Source: Myxococcus fulvus
Lineage (GTDB): Bacteria; Myxococcota; Myxococcia; Myxococcales; Myxococcaceae
Assembly (NCBI RefSeq): GCF_900111765.1
Contig: NZ_FOIB01000005.1
Coordinates: 372,001-436,000, forward strand
Length of the DNA: 64,000 nucleotides
Reading direction: 5' to 3'
Below the pieces are notes generated by a model. That model was not told the origin of the DNA, did no database searches, and was given only the letters and a program-made list of their open reading frames with translations. This document shows, one piece after another, positions 1 to 8,000 of this stretch (position 1 is its first letter; every line of letters begins with the position of its first letter). The position numbers were made by a program, and so were the translations under genes.

Positions 1-1164
1 ACGGCCATGCTCCTGGCCACCATCCACCGCGCACGAGGTGACGTGACGCTCGCGCTCGAGGCCTATCAGGCGGCGCTGCGCCACGACGCCACCCAGAACG
101 CCACGCGGCTGGACATCGCGGACATGCTGCGTGAAGAGGAACGCTTCGACGAAGCGCTCAACTGGTATCAGGCGGCGCTGAGCCATGACCCGGCCAGCAC
201 CTGGGCGCAGGCCGCCATGGCCGCCCTCCAGTTCCGCGAGCACCCGCAGCGCGACGCCCTGGAGCGCCTGCTGTCGGTGGCGGACACGATGCCGGGCCCC
301 TCGCGCGAGAGCCGGCTCGTGGCCTCCAGCACGCGTGAGCTCACGCCGTGGGTGGACTACCTGCCCCAGCGAATCGACGCGGGCATCCACGCCCTGCGGC
401 AGATGAGCCTCCAGCCTCCCGCGGCGTCAGGGAACACACCGCCGAAGGTGAAGCTCTCCACCCAGTGGCTCGAAGCGCCCAGCGTCCAGTTGGCGTGGGA
501 GCTCCATCGCGAGTGGCGCGGCTTTCCCTGCGTCGTCGACGTCGTCGTCCAGCAGGTGCAGCGGCCCGACCCGCGCCAGCCCATCGAGCCGGTGGAGTTC
601 ACGCTGTGGAGCTACACGGACACACGGCCGAGCCGCGCGGTCACGCCACCTCCCGAGGAGGTGGGCACGGCGCTCGCGGAGCTGGCCAGCGTGCCCTTCC
701 AGCGCGAGGACTGGTGGCGTGAGGCGGCACGGACGTCCCGCGCGTTGAGCGCCCACGAGCCCGAGGCCATCGCCCGGGCCATGGTGCATCCACCGCCGCC
801 GCGAGGAAGCCACTCCACCTGGGCGTGGCTGCAGCGCATCCAGCTGGCCAGTGCCTTCGTCATCGCGACCCGCGAGGAAGCCTGGCTCGACTCACGGCGA
901 CGCACGCTCCTGCTCGCCCTGGCGAAGGGCCCCATGGACTGGACGGTGGAGGCCGCGCTCGTGACGCTGGCCCACGTGGCACGCACGACGCCCGAGGCCC
1001 GCGCCGAGGTCCGCGCCCTCTTCCAGTCCCTGGACCAGCACACCCAGGACTACGCCAGCTACGAGTACGCCCTGCTCTGCGCCTGGCTCCAGTTGCCCGA
1101 GCTGTCCGACGTCGAGCGCGCGGGCCTGGAGGAGCGCCGCAGGCACATCGAGTCCCAGGTCTGA
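1..1164 (+). CDS. TPR-repeat protein, 5' end outside window
   Basis: The frame is open to the left edge (codons for Thr-Ala precede the first Met at base 7), so the gene is truncated and its start is not visible. The first ~65 residues contain two TPR-like helix pairs, seen as 'ALEAYQAALRHD' and 'ALNWYQAALSHDP', the pattern of a protein-protein interaction scaffold. The remaining ~300 residues are Trp- and Arg-rich and match no family I recognise. No signal peptide or membrane segment is visible in the part present. It converges on the putative immunity gene that ends at 1205, with 40 bases between them. The frame and strand are certain; the function is unknown beyond the TPR region. Confidence 0.8.
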   Translation, partial: TAMLLATIHRARGDVTLALEAYQAALRHDATQNATRLDIADMLREEERFDEALNWYQAALSHDPASTWAQAAMAALQFREHPQRDALERLLSVADTMPGPSRESRLVASSTRELTPWVDYLPQRIDAGIHALRQMSLQPPAASGNTPPKVKLSTQWLEAPSVQLAWELHREWRGFPCVVDVVVQQVQRPDPRQPIEPVEFTLWSYTDTRPSRAVTPPPEEVGTALAELASVPFQREDWWREAARTSRALSAHEPEAIARAMVHPPPPRGSHSTWAWLQRIQLASAFVIATREEAWLDSRRRTLLLALAKGPMDWTVEAALVTLAHVARTTPEARAEVRALFQSLDQHTQDYASYEYALLCAWLQLPELSDVERAGLEERRRHIESQV

Positions 1165-1204
1165 CCCCTGCGTGCCAGACTGGCTCGCGGAGACAACCCG
1201 CGGG

Positions 1205-2383
1205 TCAGGTGGCGAAGCCCAAGGCGGTGTCGATGACCCATCGACACGTGTCCACATCGGCCGCGGTCGCCACCAGGGTATCGGCCTCACTCCCCCACTG
1301 CACCTTCAGCTTCTGCTGCCGCGCGGCCGCCTTCAGCGCGTCCTCGAGGTCCCCATTGTCATCGAAGTCCAGCTCGCATTCCCCCACCACGTCGTACTCC
1401 ACGCGGTACTTGGGCGTGCCCCGCTTGGGCCGGGTGACGAGGATGGGAACGTCCCGGTGCATCTCCGCCAACGAGGGAGCCCCCTCACGGATGAACGTCA
1501 CGGGAGGGTCGAACAGACAGCTCACTTCCCGATGGCCGACGGCCCAATCGATCCACCGTTGCCGGAACTCCGGGTACGCCCCGATGCGCAGTCGCTTCAG
1601 CTTCTGAAGCCCAGCCACCACCTCCGGCCCGAAGGGCACATGTGCCCCGATGGTCAGCTCGCTCAGCGTTCGCGCAGAGCCCGCCAGCCCTTCCTTGAGG
1701 TCACCGGCATCCGCGACACAGGTGACATAGGCCGTCTCGAAGCGCTGGGCCTTCAAATTCGCGAGTCCCATCAGCACGGGGACGTCCACCTGGAGATGTG
1801 AAATCTCCATGTGCTTCAGCGCCCGAGCGTTCCATGGCTGTTCCTCGTCCCAATCAAACCAGAGCTTCTCCGCTGAGACACTCCCCAGAAGAGCAGGGAT
1901 CCACTCCGGATCGATCCAGCGGGCCTCCAGCTCCTCGAGGACCAGGGCGGGTTGCAACACTTTGCGTCCTTCAGAGCCGCATTTGTTGAACGCAAGCCTC
2001 GTCACGGGCGAGCCCCGCACCTTCTCGAGCCCGACGATGTTCTTGACCTCGCTCACCCGGATACGCGGGGGCGATTGCTGGACATACTCGCCGAGATCGA
2101 CACGGTCCTTCTTGGAGATGAACTGCCACTCGGGCTGCTCGGGCACCTGAGGAGGGCGGGACTCAGAGGCCGTCGCCGCGGAGGCTCGCAGCTCCTTCAG
2201 GTGAGGTGGGGCGCGCTGCAGGAGTTCCTTGTCCGACAGCCTGGGATACACGATGCGCGCAAGCGCGAGATACTCCTCCAGCGTCGCGCCGTCGAACGCA
2301 TGCCTTCCACCGCCTTGGCCATAGGTCGTCTCGTAATAGGCGCGGAGGACATGGGGTCGCACCCTTTCCAGCACGGCGGTCAT
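1205..2383 (-). CDS. Putative immunity protein for the Rhs toxin
   Basis: This 392-residue protein has no recognised domain. The ATG at 2383 is chosen because it overlaps the rhs stop codon as ATGA (2380-2383), which indicates translational coupling; an in-frame Met 9 codons upstream would lie inside rhs. The middle (about residues 130-270) has an irregular leucine-rich pattern with phrases such as 'LKHMEISHLQVDVPVLMGL' and 'LKRLRIG', suggesting a repeat-built scaffold. No signal peptide or membrane segment is seen, so it is probably cytoplasmic. Immunity genes for Rhs toxins usually sit directly downstream of the toxin tip, which is the only basis for the proposed role. It could instead be an unrelated accessory protein. 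Confidence 0.55.
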   Translation of the reverse strand: MTAVLERVRPHVLRAYYETTYGQGGGRHAFDGATLEEYLALARIVYPRLSDKELLQRAPPHLKELRASAATASESRPPQVPEQPEWQFISKKDRVDLGEYVQQSPPRIRVSEVKNIVGLEKVRGSPVTRLAFNKCGSEGRKVLQPALVLEELEARWIDPEWIPALLGSVSAEKLWFDWDEEQPWNARALKHMEISHLQVDVPVLMGLANLKAQRFETAYVTCVADAGDLKEGLAGSARTLSELTIGAHVPFGPEVVAGLQKLKRLRIGAYPEFRQRWIDWAVGHREVSCLFDPPVTFIREGAPSLAEMHRDVPILVTRPKRGTPKYRVEYDVVGECELDFDDNGDLEDALKAAARQQKLKVQWGSEADTLVATAADVDTCRWVIDTALGFAT

Positions 2384-5300
2384 TTGCACCCTTTCTTCCC
2401 ATGGGCCCATTCATCACGAGAGAGCGTTGACAGCTCGCTGGCATTCGTCACGCCCGAGCGAGTCAGGTGGGTCCGTCCCGCTTGCATGAACCCTCGCTTC
2501 CGCGGATGCCTGGGGTCGACTCCTCGAATGTTGTTGCCTCGGACATTGCCGCCGTTCGTGCCCCGTCGGCCAATCGCCGTCGTCTTTCCGCCGGGGCCAC
2601 CCGATTGGATGCCCAACTGCTCGATGCCCCGGACCGTGCTCCCGCCCGTCCCCCTGGGAGTGATGGGCTCCAAGCTATCCGAGCCTGGCACGAACCTCAC
2701 ATTCTTCTTCCCCACCGTCCCGGAGTGCCGACGCGCGACGCCTTCGGGCGTGTCGTTGTCACTCGCGCGGCCGTAGTAGTACGGGTCTCCATTCGCATCA
2801 ACGAGGCGGTAATTCCAATCAAACGCCAGCGGGTCATCGAAGAGGACCGGATCCAGCGCGTATCCGTAGAGGGCCATGCCTCCCAGCACGCCCATTCGAT
2901 CTGGAGAGAGATAGCGGCCATTCGCTGGCTCGAAGTACCGGCTGCGGTTGTACGACAGCCCCGTCTCTTCATCCCAGTACTGTCCCGGCCACCGGAAAGG
3001 ACAGTCCGAGGGCGCGCCCACCTCGTAGGAGGGCTCTCCCCAGATGTCCAGGCGCATGCTCCAGACGCAGCGCCCCTCTTCATACATCTCCGTGGCCGTG
3101 CCGAGATGGTCGGTGGCGACGTCCCACCGGCGACCGTCCTTCTCCTTCGCGAAGGGAGCAAAAGATGCTGGCTCGAAGTACCACGTCGTCAAGCCGACAT
3201 CGTCCGAGAGCTCGTGCACCAGGGTGTGGCCGTCCCAGATGAAGCGGACCTCTCGCTCCACCGTCTCACTCCCGTCTTCGCCTGGACGCACCAATGTCTT
3301 GCACGTGCGTCGAGCGAAGGCGTCATACTCGAAGCGCACATGGAGCCCGTCCGGACGCTCCACCTCGGAGAGCATGCCGGAGCCATTCCAGCGGTAGTGC
3401 CAGCGGCTGCCGCCCGCCTCCACCCTCTCCGTCAGGTTGCCATCCTCGTCATGGAAGTACCGGGCGCCCTCCGCCTCCTCGAGCCGGCCCCCGCTCGCAT
3501 AGCGCCTGTCACTCCCGGACGGGGTCCGAAAGACATTGCCCACCGGGTCCATGGCACGATGGAGGGTGCCTCGGGGCGTCACCTGGGCGACGAGGCGTCC
3601 TTGAGCATCATGCACGTAGCCGGTGGGACCCCGCTGGCTATCGATGAGGGCGGCGATCTGATCCTCTCCGCGCCACTGGTAGGTGCGTGAGTCCAACGGC
3701 CGTTGGGGCGCGCCCGCGGTGTGGCGCGTGATGCGCCGTCCCACGAAGCGTCCCGCCACATCCCGCTGCCACTCCACGCGGACGCCTCCTGGCAACAGAC
3801 GCGCCATCTCCAACCCGACGACGTCTCTCTCGAAGCACACCACGGAGGGCGTGGCGTCCAGCGAGGAGCCGCCGTAGTGCAGGGCAGCCACTTCACCCGA
3901 GCCTCCCCGCACCACGGACAAATGGCCGCCCAGGGTGGTCTCCATGAGGACGCGCTCGCCTTGGAGGTCGAAGCGGGAGCTGACGGCGTCCTCCCCTTGC
4001 ACCTCGCGCACCACCCGGCCCAAGGCGTCCCGCTCGAAGCGGACGATGGACACCTCGTTCTTCGCCAGGAGCAGGGCCCCATCGGGCCGGTAGGTGAACT
4101 CCGCGGCAGTCCCATCCGAATGCTGCTGGGCGAGCAAGCGGCCCACGGCGTCATACGTGAACTGGGAGCTGCGGCCACTCGGCAGCACCCGCTTCGTCAC
4201 CCTGCCCAGTTCGTCATGCTGGTAGGAACGCGTTCTGCCATCGAAGCCGGTTTCATCCTGAAGCTGCCCGCTGGCGTTGAAGGTGAACGTGTGGACCTCG
4301 CCAGCTTCGTTGATGATGCTCGTCAGCTGGCCCTCTGTGTCGTAGCCAAAGCGCAGCCGGGCATCCGCCTCTTCGCGCACCACGACCTTGTGGAAGTGCC
4401 CGTAGCGGTAACGGATGTGCCGGGTCGAGTCTCGTGACTCCAGCATGTTGCCCTGCGCGTCATAGGCCCACTCCCGTACCACCCCCGAGGGCAGCTCCAC
4501 CTGGAGCAACTGTCCGAGGACGTCATACTTCAACCGGGTGAGCGCGCCTCGTGGGTCCTTCACCTGCACCACGCGGCCATGCCCGTCGTATTCGTACTCG
4601 GTCGTGGCGCCAGTCGGGGCTCGGTTCAGGATGACGTTCTTCTGAGCGTCATGCTCCAGCGTGGTGCGCCCCTCACCCGGAGCATCCGCCCAGACCAGGA
4701 CCCCACCCCGCCATCCCCAACGCTCCCACTCACCGGTGGGCGTCACCAGCTCGGTGAGGTGCCCCTCCAGGTCGTAGGACCACTCCCAGGTGGACCCCAC
4801 CACGTTCGTGGCCTGGACCGGGAGGTTCCGCGGGTCGTACTTGATCTGGACCGTCGCCCCATCGGCGGGCGTGACGCTCACGATGTTGCCCCGCTTGTCA
4901 TACGCCATCGCGAGCGAGTGGCCGAGCGCGTCCGTCTCCCGCGCCAGCAAGCCACAGTCCTCGTCGTACTCGTGCCGCGTCACCGCGCCGTGCGGGTCCA
5001 CGACCTTCACCACCATGCCCAGCGCGTCCAGCTCGTAGACGGAGACGGCCCCCAGGCTGTCCTCCACGATCGTCCTCCGGTTCTGGAGGTCGTAGGAGAG
5101 GACATGGTCGTAGATGCCACCGTCGCCCCAGGTGCGGACACAGCGGGCCATCGCCCCCAGTCCATCATATTGGAAGTAGAAGTTGAGCCCGGCGCGATCC
5201 CGCTCCTGGACCAGGAGGTGGCCCTGGTACTCGAACCGCCAGGAGTGCCCCGCCGCGTCCACCACGCTCACCAGGTCCCCGCTGTCGCTGTAGTCGTACG

Positions 5301-6558
5301 AGAGGTGGCGAGAGAAGCCCGTTCCCCGCGCGGAGGGAAGCTTCACCTCGCGCAGTTGTCCCCGCTCGTCGTGCGTGAAGCCGATCATCCGACCACCACA
5401 GTCCCGCACCCATTCGAGCTGTCCCTGGGCGTTGTACGTCAGCTGGATGGAGTGGTGCGCATCCCGGCTGCGGATGTTCAGCAACCTGGCGCGGCGCGTG
5501 TCTCCTCCTGGAACACGAGCAAACTCACGCACGACCCCATCCGCGGATTCCACCTCCCAGCGGAAGTGCCCCAGCGCCCGCAGCGTCAGCCGGTTGGTGG
5601 GATCTTCGATGGACTGCCCTCCCCGGATGACGCGCCCGGGAAGGCGGTCCGTGGGGAACTCTATCTCCCGCCCATCTTCGGCGAGCAGAACCACCTTGTC
5701 GGGCTCCAACCACACCTGTTGATTCAGGGAGTGGCTCCACCCATGCCCGAGTGGCCCGTGACGCCAGGACAAGGAGGAGGAGTAGACGCGCTCGAAGACC
5801 AGCGGCAGCGGCCCTGGCAGTTCGAAGTCGATGTTGTCCGTGAACACGCGCCCGGTGGCCACATCGACCGGGTGACCTGTCACGAAACACACCGCACGCT
5901 TGAGCCGATCACGAAACCGCTCGGGGGCAATCCTGTCGACGGCATCTCGCAGCGCGCCACTGACCCGCGCCCATCGCCCGCTATTGCGCTGGCCAGCCCT
6001 CAACGCCCGGAACAACCGTGCACCGCCACGCGCGGCGGCCCTCAGCAGCCGCATGGCCCCCAACATCACGAGGCGCATCGCGATGCCCTGGAGGTCCGGA
6101 ACCGGTGGACGAATCGTCAATACGGGCCGGCCCTTGGGGATGGCCAACACCACGCTGGTGGGAAGCCGCACCGGGTCGCTGCAGCTCATGGCGATCTCGC
6201 CCAGCCGGACCCCCAGGCTTCCGGCGAGCTTGACATCATGACTGCCGAAAAACAGCTCCGCGTCGTTGCCTGGCAGTCCCTTTGCGAAGGCCACGCCTGG
6301 AACGGGCAGGTGGGGCATCGTCATCAGGTTGGTGACGTTCGTCCCGGCGTTGGTCACAGGCAAGGAGTTGACCATCACCAGACCGGGACCACCGCCCGTC
6401 GCCATTCCAATGGCGGCCCCGACGGCCAGCCCCACCGGGTCGAACACCCACCCGACGAAAGGCATGGGCACGGGGGTCGGCACCGGCGCTGGCATGGGCA
6501 CCAGAACGATATGGATGTCGAGTCCGACGACTGGATCGAAGAAGGAGCTTTGGAGCAT
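2380..6558 (-). CDS. Rhs/YD-repeat type VI effector with GIY-YIG-like toxin tip
   Basis: This is a 1392-residue polymorphic toxin. The start is the ATG at 6558, five bases past the stop of the preceding gene; the frame is open further upstream but would overlap that gene. Residues 1-135 form a hydrophobic Pro/Gly-rich module of the PAAR-like DUF4150 kind, which would dock on a VgrG tip. From about residue 226 ('CFVTGHPVDVATG') to 1246 lie the YD repeats that build an Rhs cocoon, ending in the usual core terminus 'YLSPDRMGVLGG...DPLAF'. The last 146 residues are the variable tip. Within it, GDPYYYGR (1257-1264), RRH (~1276), GIEQ (Glu ~1313) and GNNIRG (~1342) appear in the order of the GIY-YIG/URI nuclease motifs. 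A DNase toxin is therefore inferred, not proven. It lies directly below vgrG and a TPR gene, with a coupled putative immunity gene after it. Confidence 0.88.
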   Translation of the reverse strand: MLQSSFFDPVVGLDIHIVLVPMPAPVPTPVPMPFVGWVFDPVGLAVGAAIGMATGGGPGLVMVNSLPVTNAGTNVTNLMTMPHLPVPGVAFAKGLPGNDAELFFGSHDVKLAGSLGVRLGEIAMSCSDPVRLPTSVVLAIPKGRPVLTIRPPVPDLQGIAMRLVMLGAMRLLRAAARGGARLFRALRAGQRNSGRWARVSGALRDAVDRIAPERFRDRLKRAVCFVTGHPVDVATGRVFTDNIDFELPGPLPLVFERVYSSSLSWRHGPLGHGWSHSLNQQVWLEPDKVVLLAEDGREIEFPTDRLPGRVIRGGQSIEDPTNRLTLRALGHFRWEVESADGVVREFARVPGGDTRRARLLNIRSRDAHHSIQLTYNAQGQLEWVRDCGGRMIGFTHDERGQLREVKLPSARGTGFSRHLSYDYSDSGDLVSVVDAAGHSWRFEYQGHLLVQERDRAGLNFYFQYDGLGAMARCVRTWGDGGIYDHVLSYDLQNRRTIVEDSLGAVSVYELDALGMVVKVVDPHGAVTRHEYDEDCGLLARETDALGHSLAMAYDKRGNIVSVTPADGATVQIKYDPRNLPVQATNVVGSTWEWSYDLEGHLTELVTPTGEWERWGWRGGVLVWADAPGEGRTTLEHDAQKNVILNRAPTGATTEYEYDGHGRVVQVKDPRGALTRLKYDVLGQLLQVELPSGVVREWAYDAQGNMLESRDSTRHIRYRYGHFHKVVVREEADARLRFGYDTEGQLTSIINEAGEVHTFTFNASGQLQDETGFDGRTRSYQHDELGRVTKRVLPSGRSSQFTYDAVGRLLAQQHSDGTAAEFTYRPDGALLLAKNEVSIVRFERDALGRVVREVQGEDAVSSRFDLQGERVLMETTLGGHLSVVRGGSGEVAALHYGGSSLDATPSVVCFERDVVGLEMARLLPGGVRVEWQRDVAGRFVGRRITRHTAGAPQRPLDSRTYQWRGEDQIAALIDSQRGPTGYVHDAQGRLVAQVTPRGTLHRAMDPVGNVFRTPSGSDRRYASGGRLEEAEGARYFHDEDGNLTERVEAGGSRWHYRWNGSGMLSEVERPDGLHVRFEYDAFARRTCKTLVRPGEDGSETVEREVRFIWDGHTLVHELSDDVGLTTWYFEPASFAPFAKEKDGRRWDVATDHLGTATEMYEEGRCVWSMRLDIWGEPSYEVGAPSDCPFRWPGQYWDEETGLSYNRSRYFEPANGRYLSPDRMGVLGGMALYGYALDPVLFDDPLAFDWNYRLVDANGDPYYYGRASDNDTPEGVARRHSGTVGKKNVRFVPGSDSLEPITPRGTGGSTVRGIEQLGIQSGGPGGKTTAIGRRGTNGGNVRGNNIRGVDPRHPRKRGFMQAGRTHLTRSGVTNASELSTLSRDEWAHGKKGCK

Positions 6559-6563
6559 GGACG

Positions 6564-7982
6564 TCAGGCCTCCTGGACGAGGCGGACGGGTGGCGCCTCC
6601 AAGGTCACGGCTTGCGCTTCGAGTGACTCCGCCTGGACCTTGAGACCGTGTTTGCGGCAAAGGGCCGCGAGCTGACGAGCGACCTCTGGAGCGGAGGAGA
6701 CCGGGCCCTCGGCCCGTGGAACCAGGTCCGCGGCATCGAGTGCCTTCCGCCAAGCGGCAGTGGCCTCCGCGACCTTTCCGCCCCCCGCGAGGACCTGGCC
6801 ACACATCCGGTAGCCTTCAATGGCGAGGATGGGCTGGGAAGCAGCCAATCCCAGCCGGCCAGCTTCCGCATAGGCAAGGGCCGCATCCTCGGTGCGCTGA
6901 AGCACCAGGAGCGTGGATGCCGTGGAGAGCTGGGCCTGGACGGCCAGCTCCGCCAACTGATGCGCCTCGGCCCGCTTGCGTGCGTCACGGAAGACTCCCA
7001 ATGCCTGGGAGGCCTGATTCGATTGAAGCACGTAGCCCCCCAGCACCAGCTCCAGGGTGACAGCCTCGCGGTTCAGCCCCGCGCCAAGACACAGGTCCCG
7101 AACCTCGCGCTGGATCTGGATGGCCTGGACGGCCTGGCCCTCCCGCATGCAATGAGCCGCGGAGAGTATCTTGAGGCGCAGCGTCTGCTGGAAGCCCGGC
7201 TCGAGCAGGGCTGGAGCCATCTTCAGCTCCCGAGCCAGTTCCTCGCGCCGGGTGTCGGACATGGGCGGCGAAGCATTCGCTCGAGGCGGGGGATGGACCC
7301 GTGGCCCCGCGGCCCCCACGACCTGCGCGCCCGAGGCTCCCTCGGGAGCAGCAGCCATGCCCGAAAGCAGCTGCGCCATGTCTTCACGCAGATGCTTCTC
7401 GTCGGGCCTGGCATCCACCTGAAAGGCCTCTTTCGCGAGCGCCATGGCCAGGGCTCCGCCGTGGGGCCCATCCGCCTCCACGACGATGAGGCGCGCCTTT
7501 CGCAATTCCTTGCGGGTCAGCAGGACCTTCAGCTCGGAGACCCACCGCTCGGCCTCCCGGACCTCCACGGGAGCCAGCACCAACACGACGCCATCGAAGG
7601 GAGGAGCGCGGAAGCGCCGCAACGCCTCGGAGAGCTCCAGACAGAAGAGCACCAGGCCCCGCTGTCCATTCACCTGGGGCCAGATCTCCGGCAGGGACAG
7701 GCCCTGCCCTTCCTTGGCCAACGCGGCGCGCAGCTCTTCGTAGTCCGAGCGCAGCTCCTCCGCGCGCCCTTCCCACTCGTCCACGCCATCCCAGGTTGGG
7801 GTCTCCAGGACGAAGAAGGGAGAGTGATTGCGTCCATGGTGCTCCCCTGCCGCGATGTGCTCCAGCACCGCGAGCCGCAACGAGGGCTCCGTGACGACGT
7901 GCAGAAGCCTCACCTCCGGAGCAATGATGAACTGCTGCACTGCCTTCACCACCCGCATCAGCGGTTGCGCCAGCGAGTCCAT
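6564..7982 (-). CDS. TPR-containing accessory protein of the vgrG-rhs island
   Basis: This 472-residue protein lies between vgrG (18 bases away) and rhs (5 bases away), so the three genes are almost certainly one transcript. The N-terminal ~190 residues are alpha/beta with 'RGLVLFCLELSEAL' and 'DGVVLVLAPVEVREAERW', resembling a nucleotide-independent Rossmann-like or STAND-adjacent domain; no P-loop is present. A Pro/Ala-rich linker (~205-235) leads to a C-terminal helical TPR array (~250-450), for example 'ALAYAEAGRLGLAASQPILAIEGYRMCGQ'. Such proteins beside vgrG often act as adaptors or chaperones that load an effector on the spike. That role is inferred from position; I do not recognise a named adaptor family (no DUF4123 or DUF1795 signature). 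Confidence 0.8.
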   Translation of the reverse strand: MDSLAQPLMRVVKAVQQFIIAPEVRLLHVVTEPSLRLAVLEHIAAGEHHGRNHSPFFVLETPTWDGVDEWEGRAEELRSDYEELRAALAKEGQGLSLPEIWPQVNGQRGLVLFCLELSEALRRFRAPPFDGVVLVLAPVEVREAERWVSELKVLLTRKELRKARLIVVEADGPHGGALAMALAKEAFQVDARPDEKHLREDMAQLLSGMAAAPEGASGAQVVGAAGPRVHPPPRANASPPMSDTRREELARELKMAPALLEPGFQQTLRLKILSAAHCMREGQAVQAIQIQREVRDLCLGAGLNREAVTLELVLGGYVLQSNQASQALGVFRDARKRAEAHQLAELAVQAQLSTASTLLVLQRTEDAALAYAEAGRLGLAASQPILAIEGYRMCGQVLAGGGKVAEATAAWRKALDAADLVPRAEGPVSSAPEVARQLAALCRKHGLKVQAESLEAQAVTLEAPPVRLVQEA

Positions 7983-8000
7983 GTCAACCCTTCCGCGGCG

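Noticed and set aside
4579-6675. Open frame of ~700 codons on the plus strand
   Set aside because: Shadow of the Rhs gene; composition rich in His/Pro/Arg, no domain, no ribosome site.
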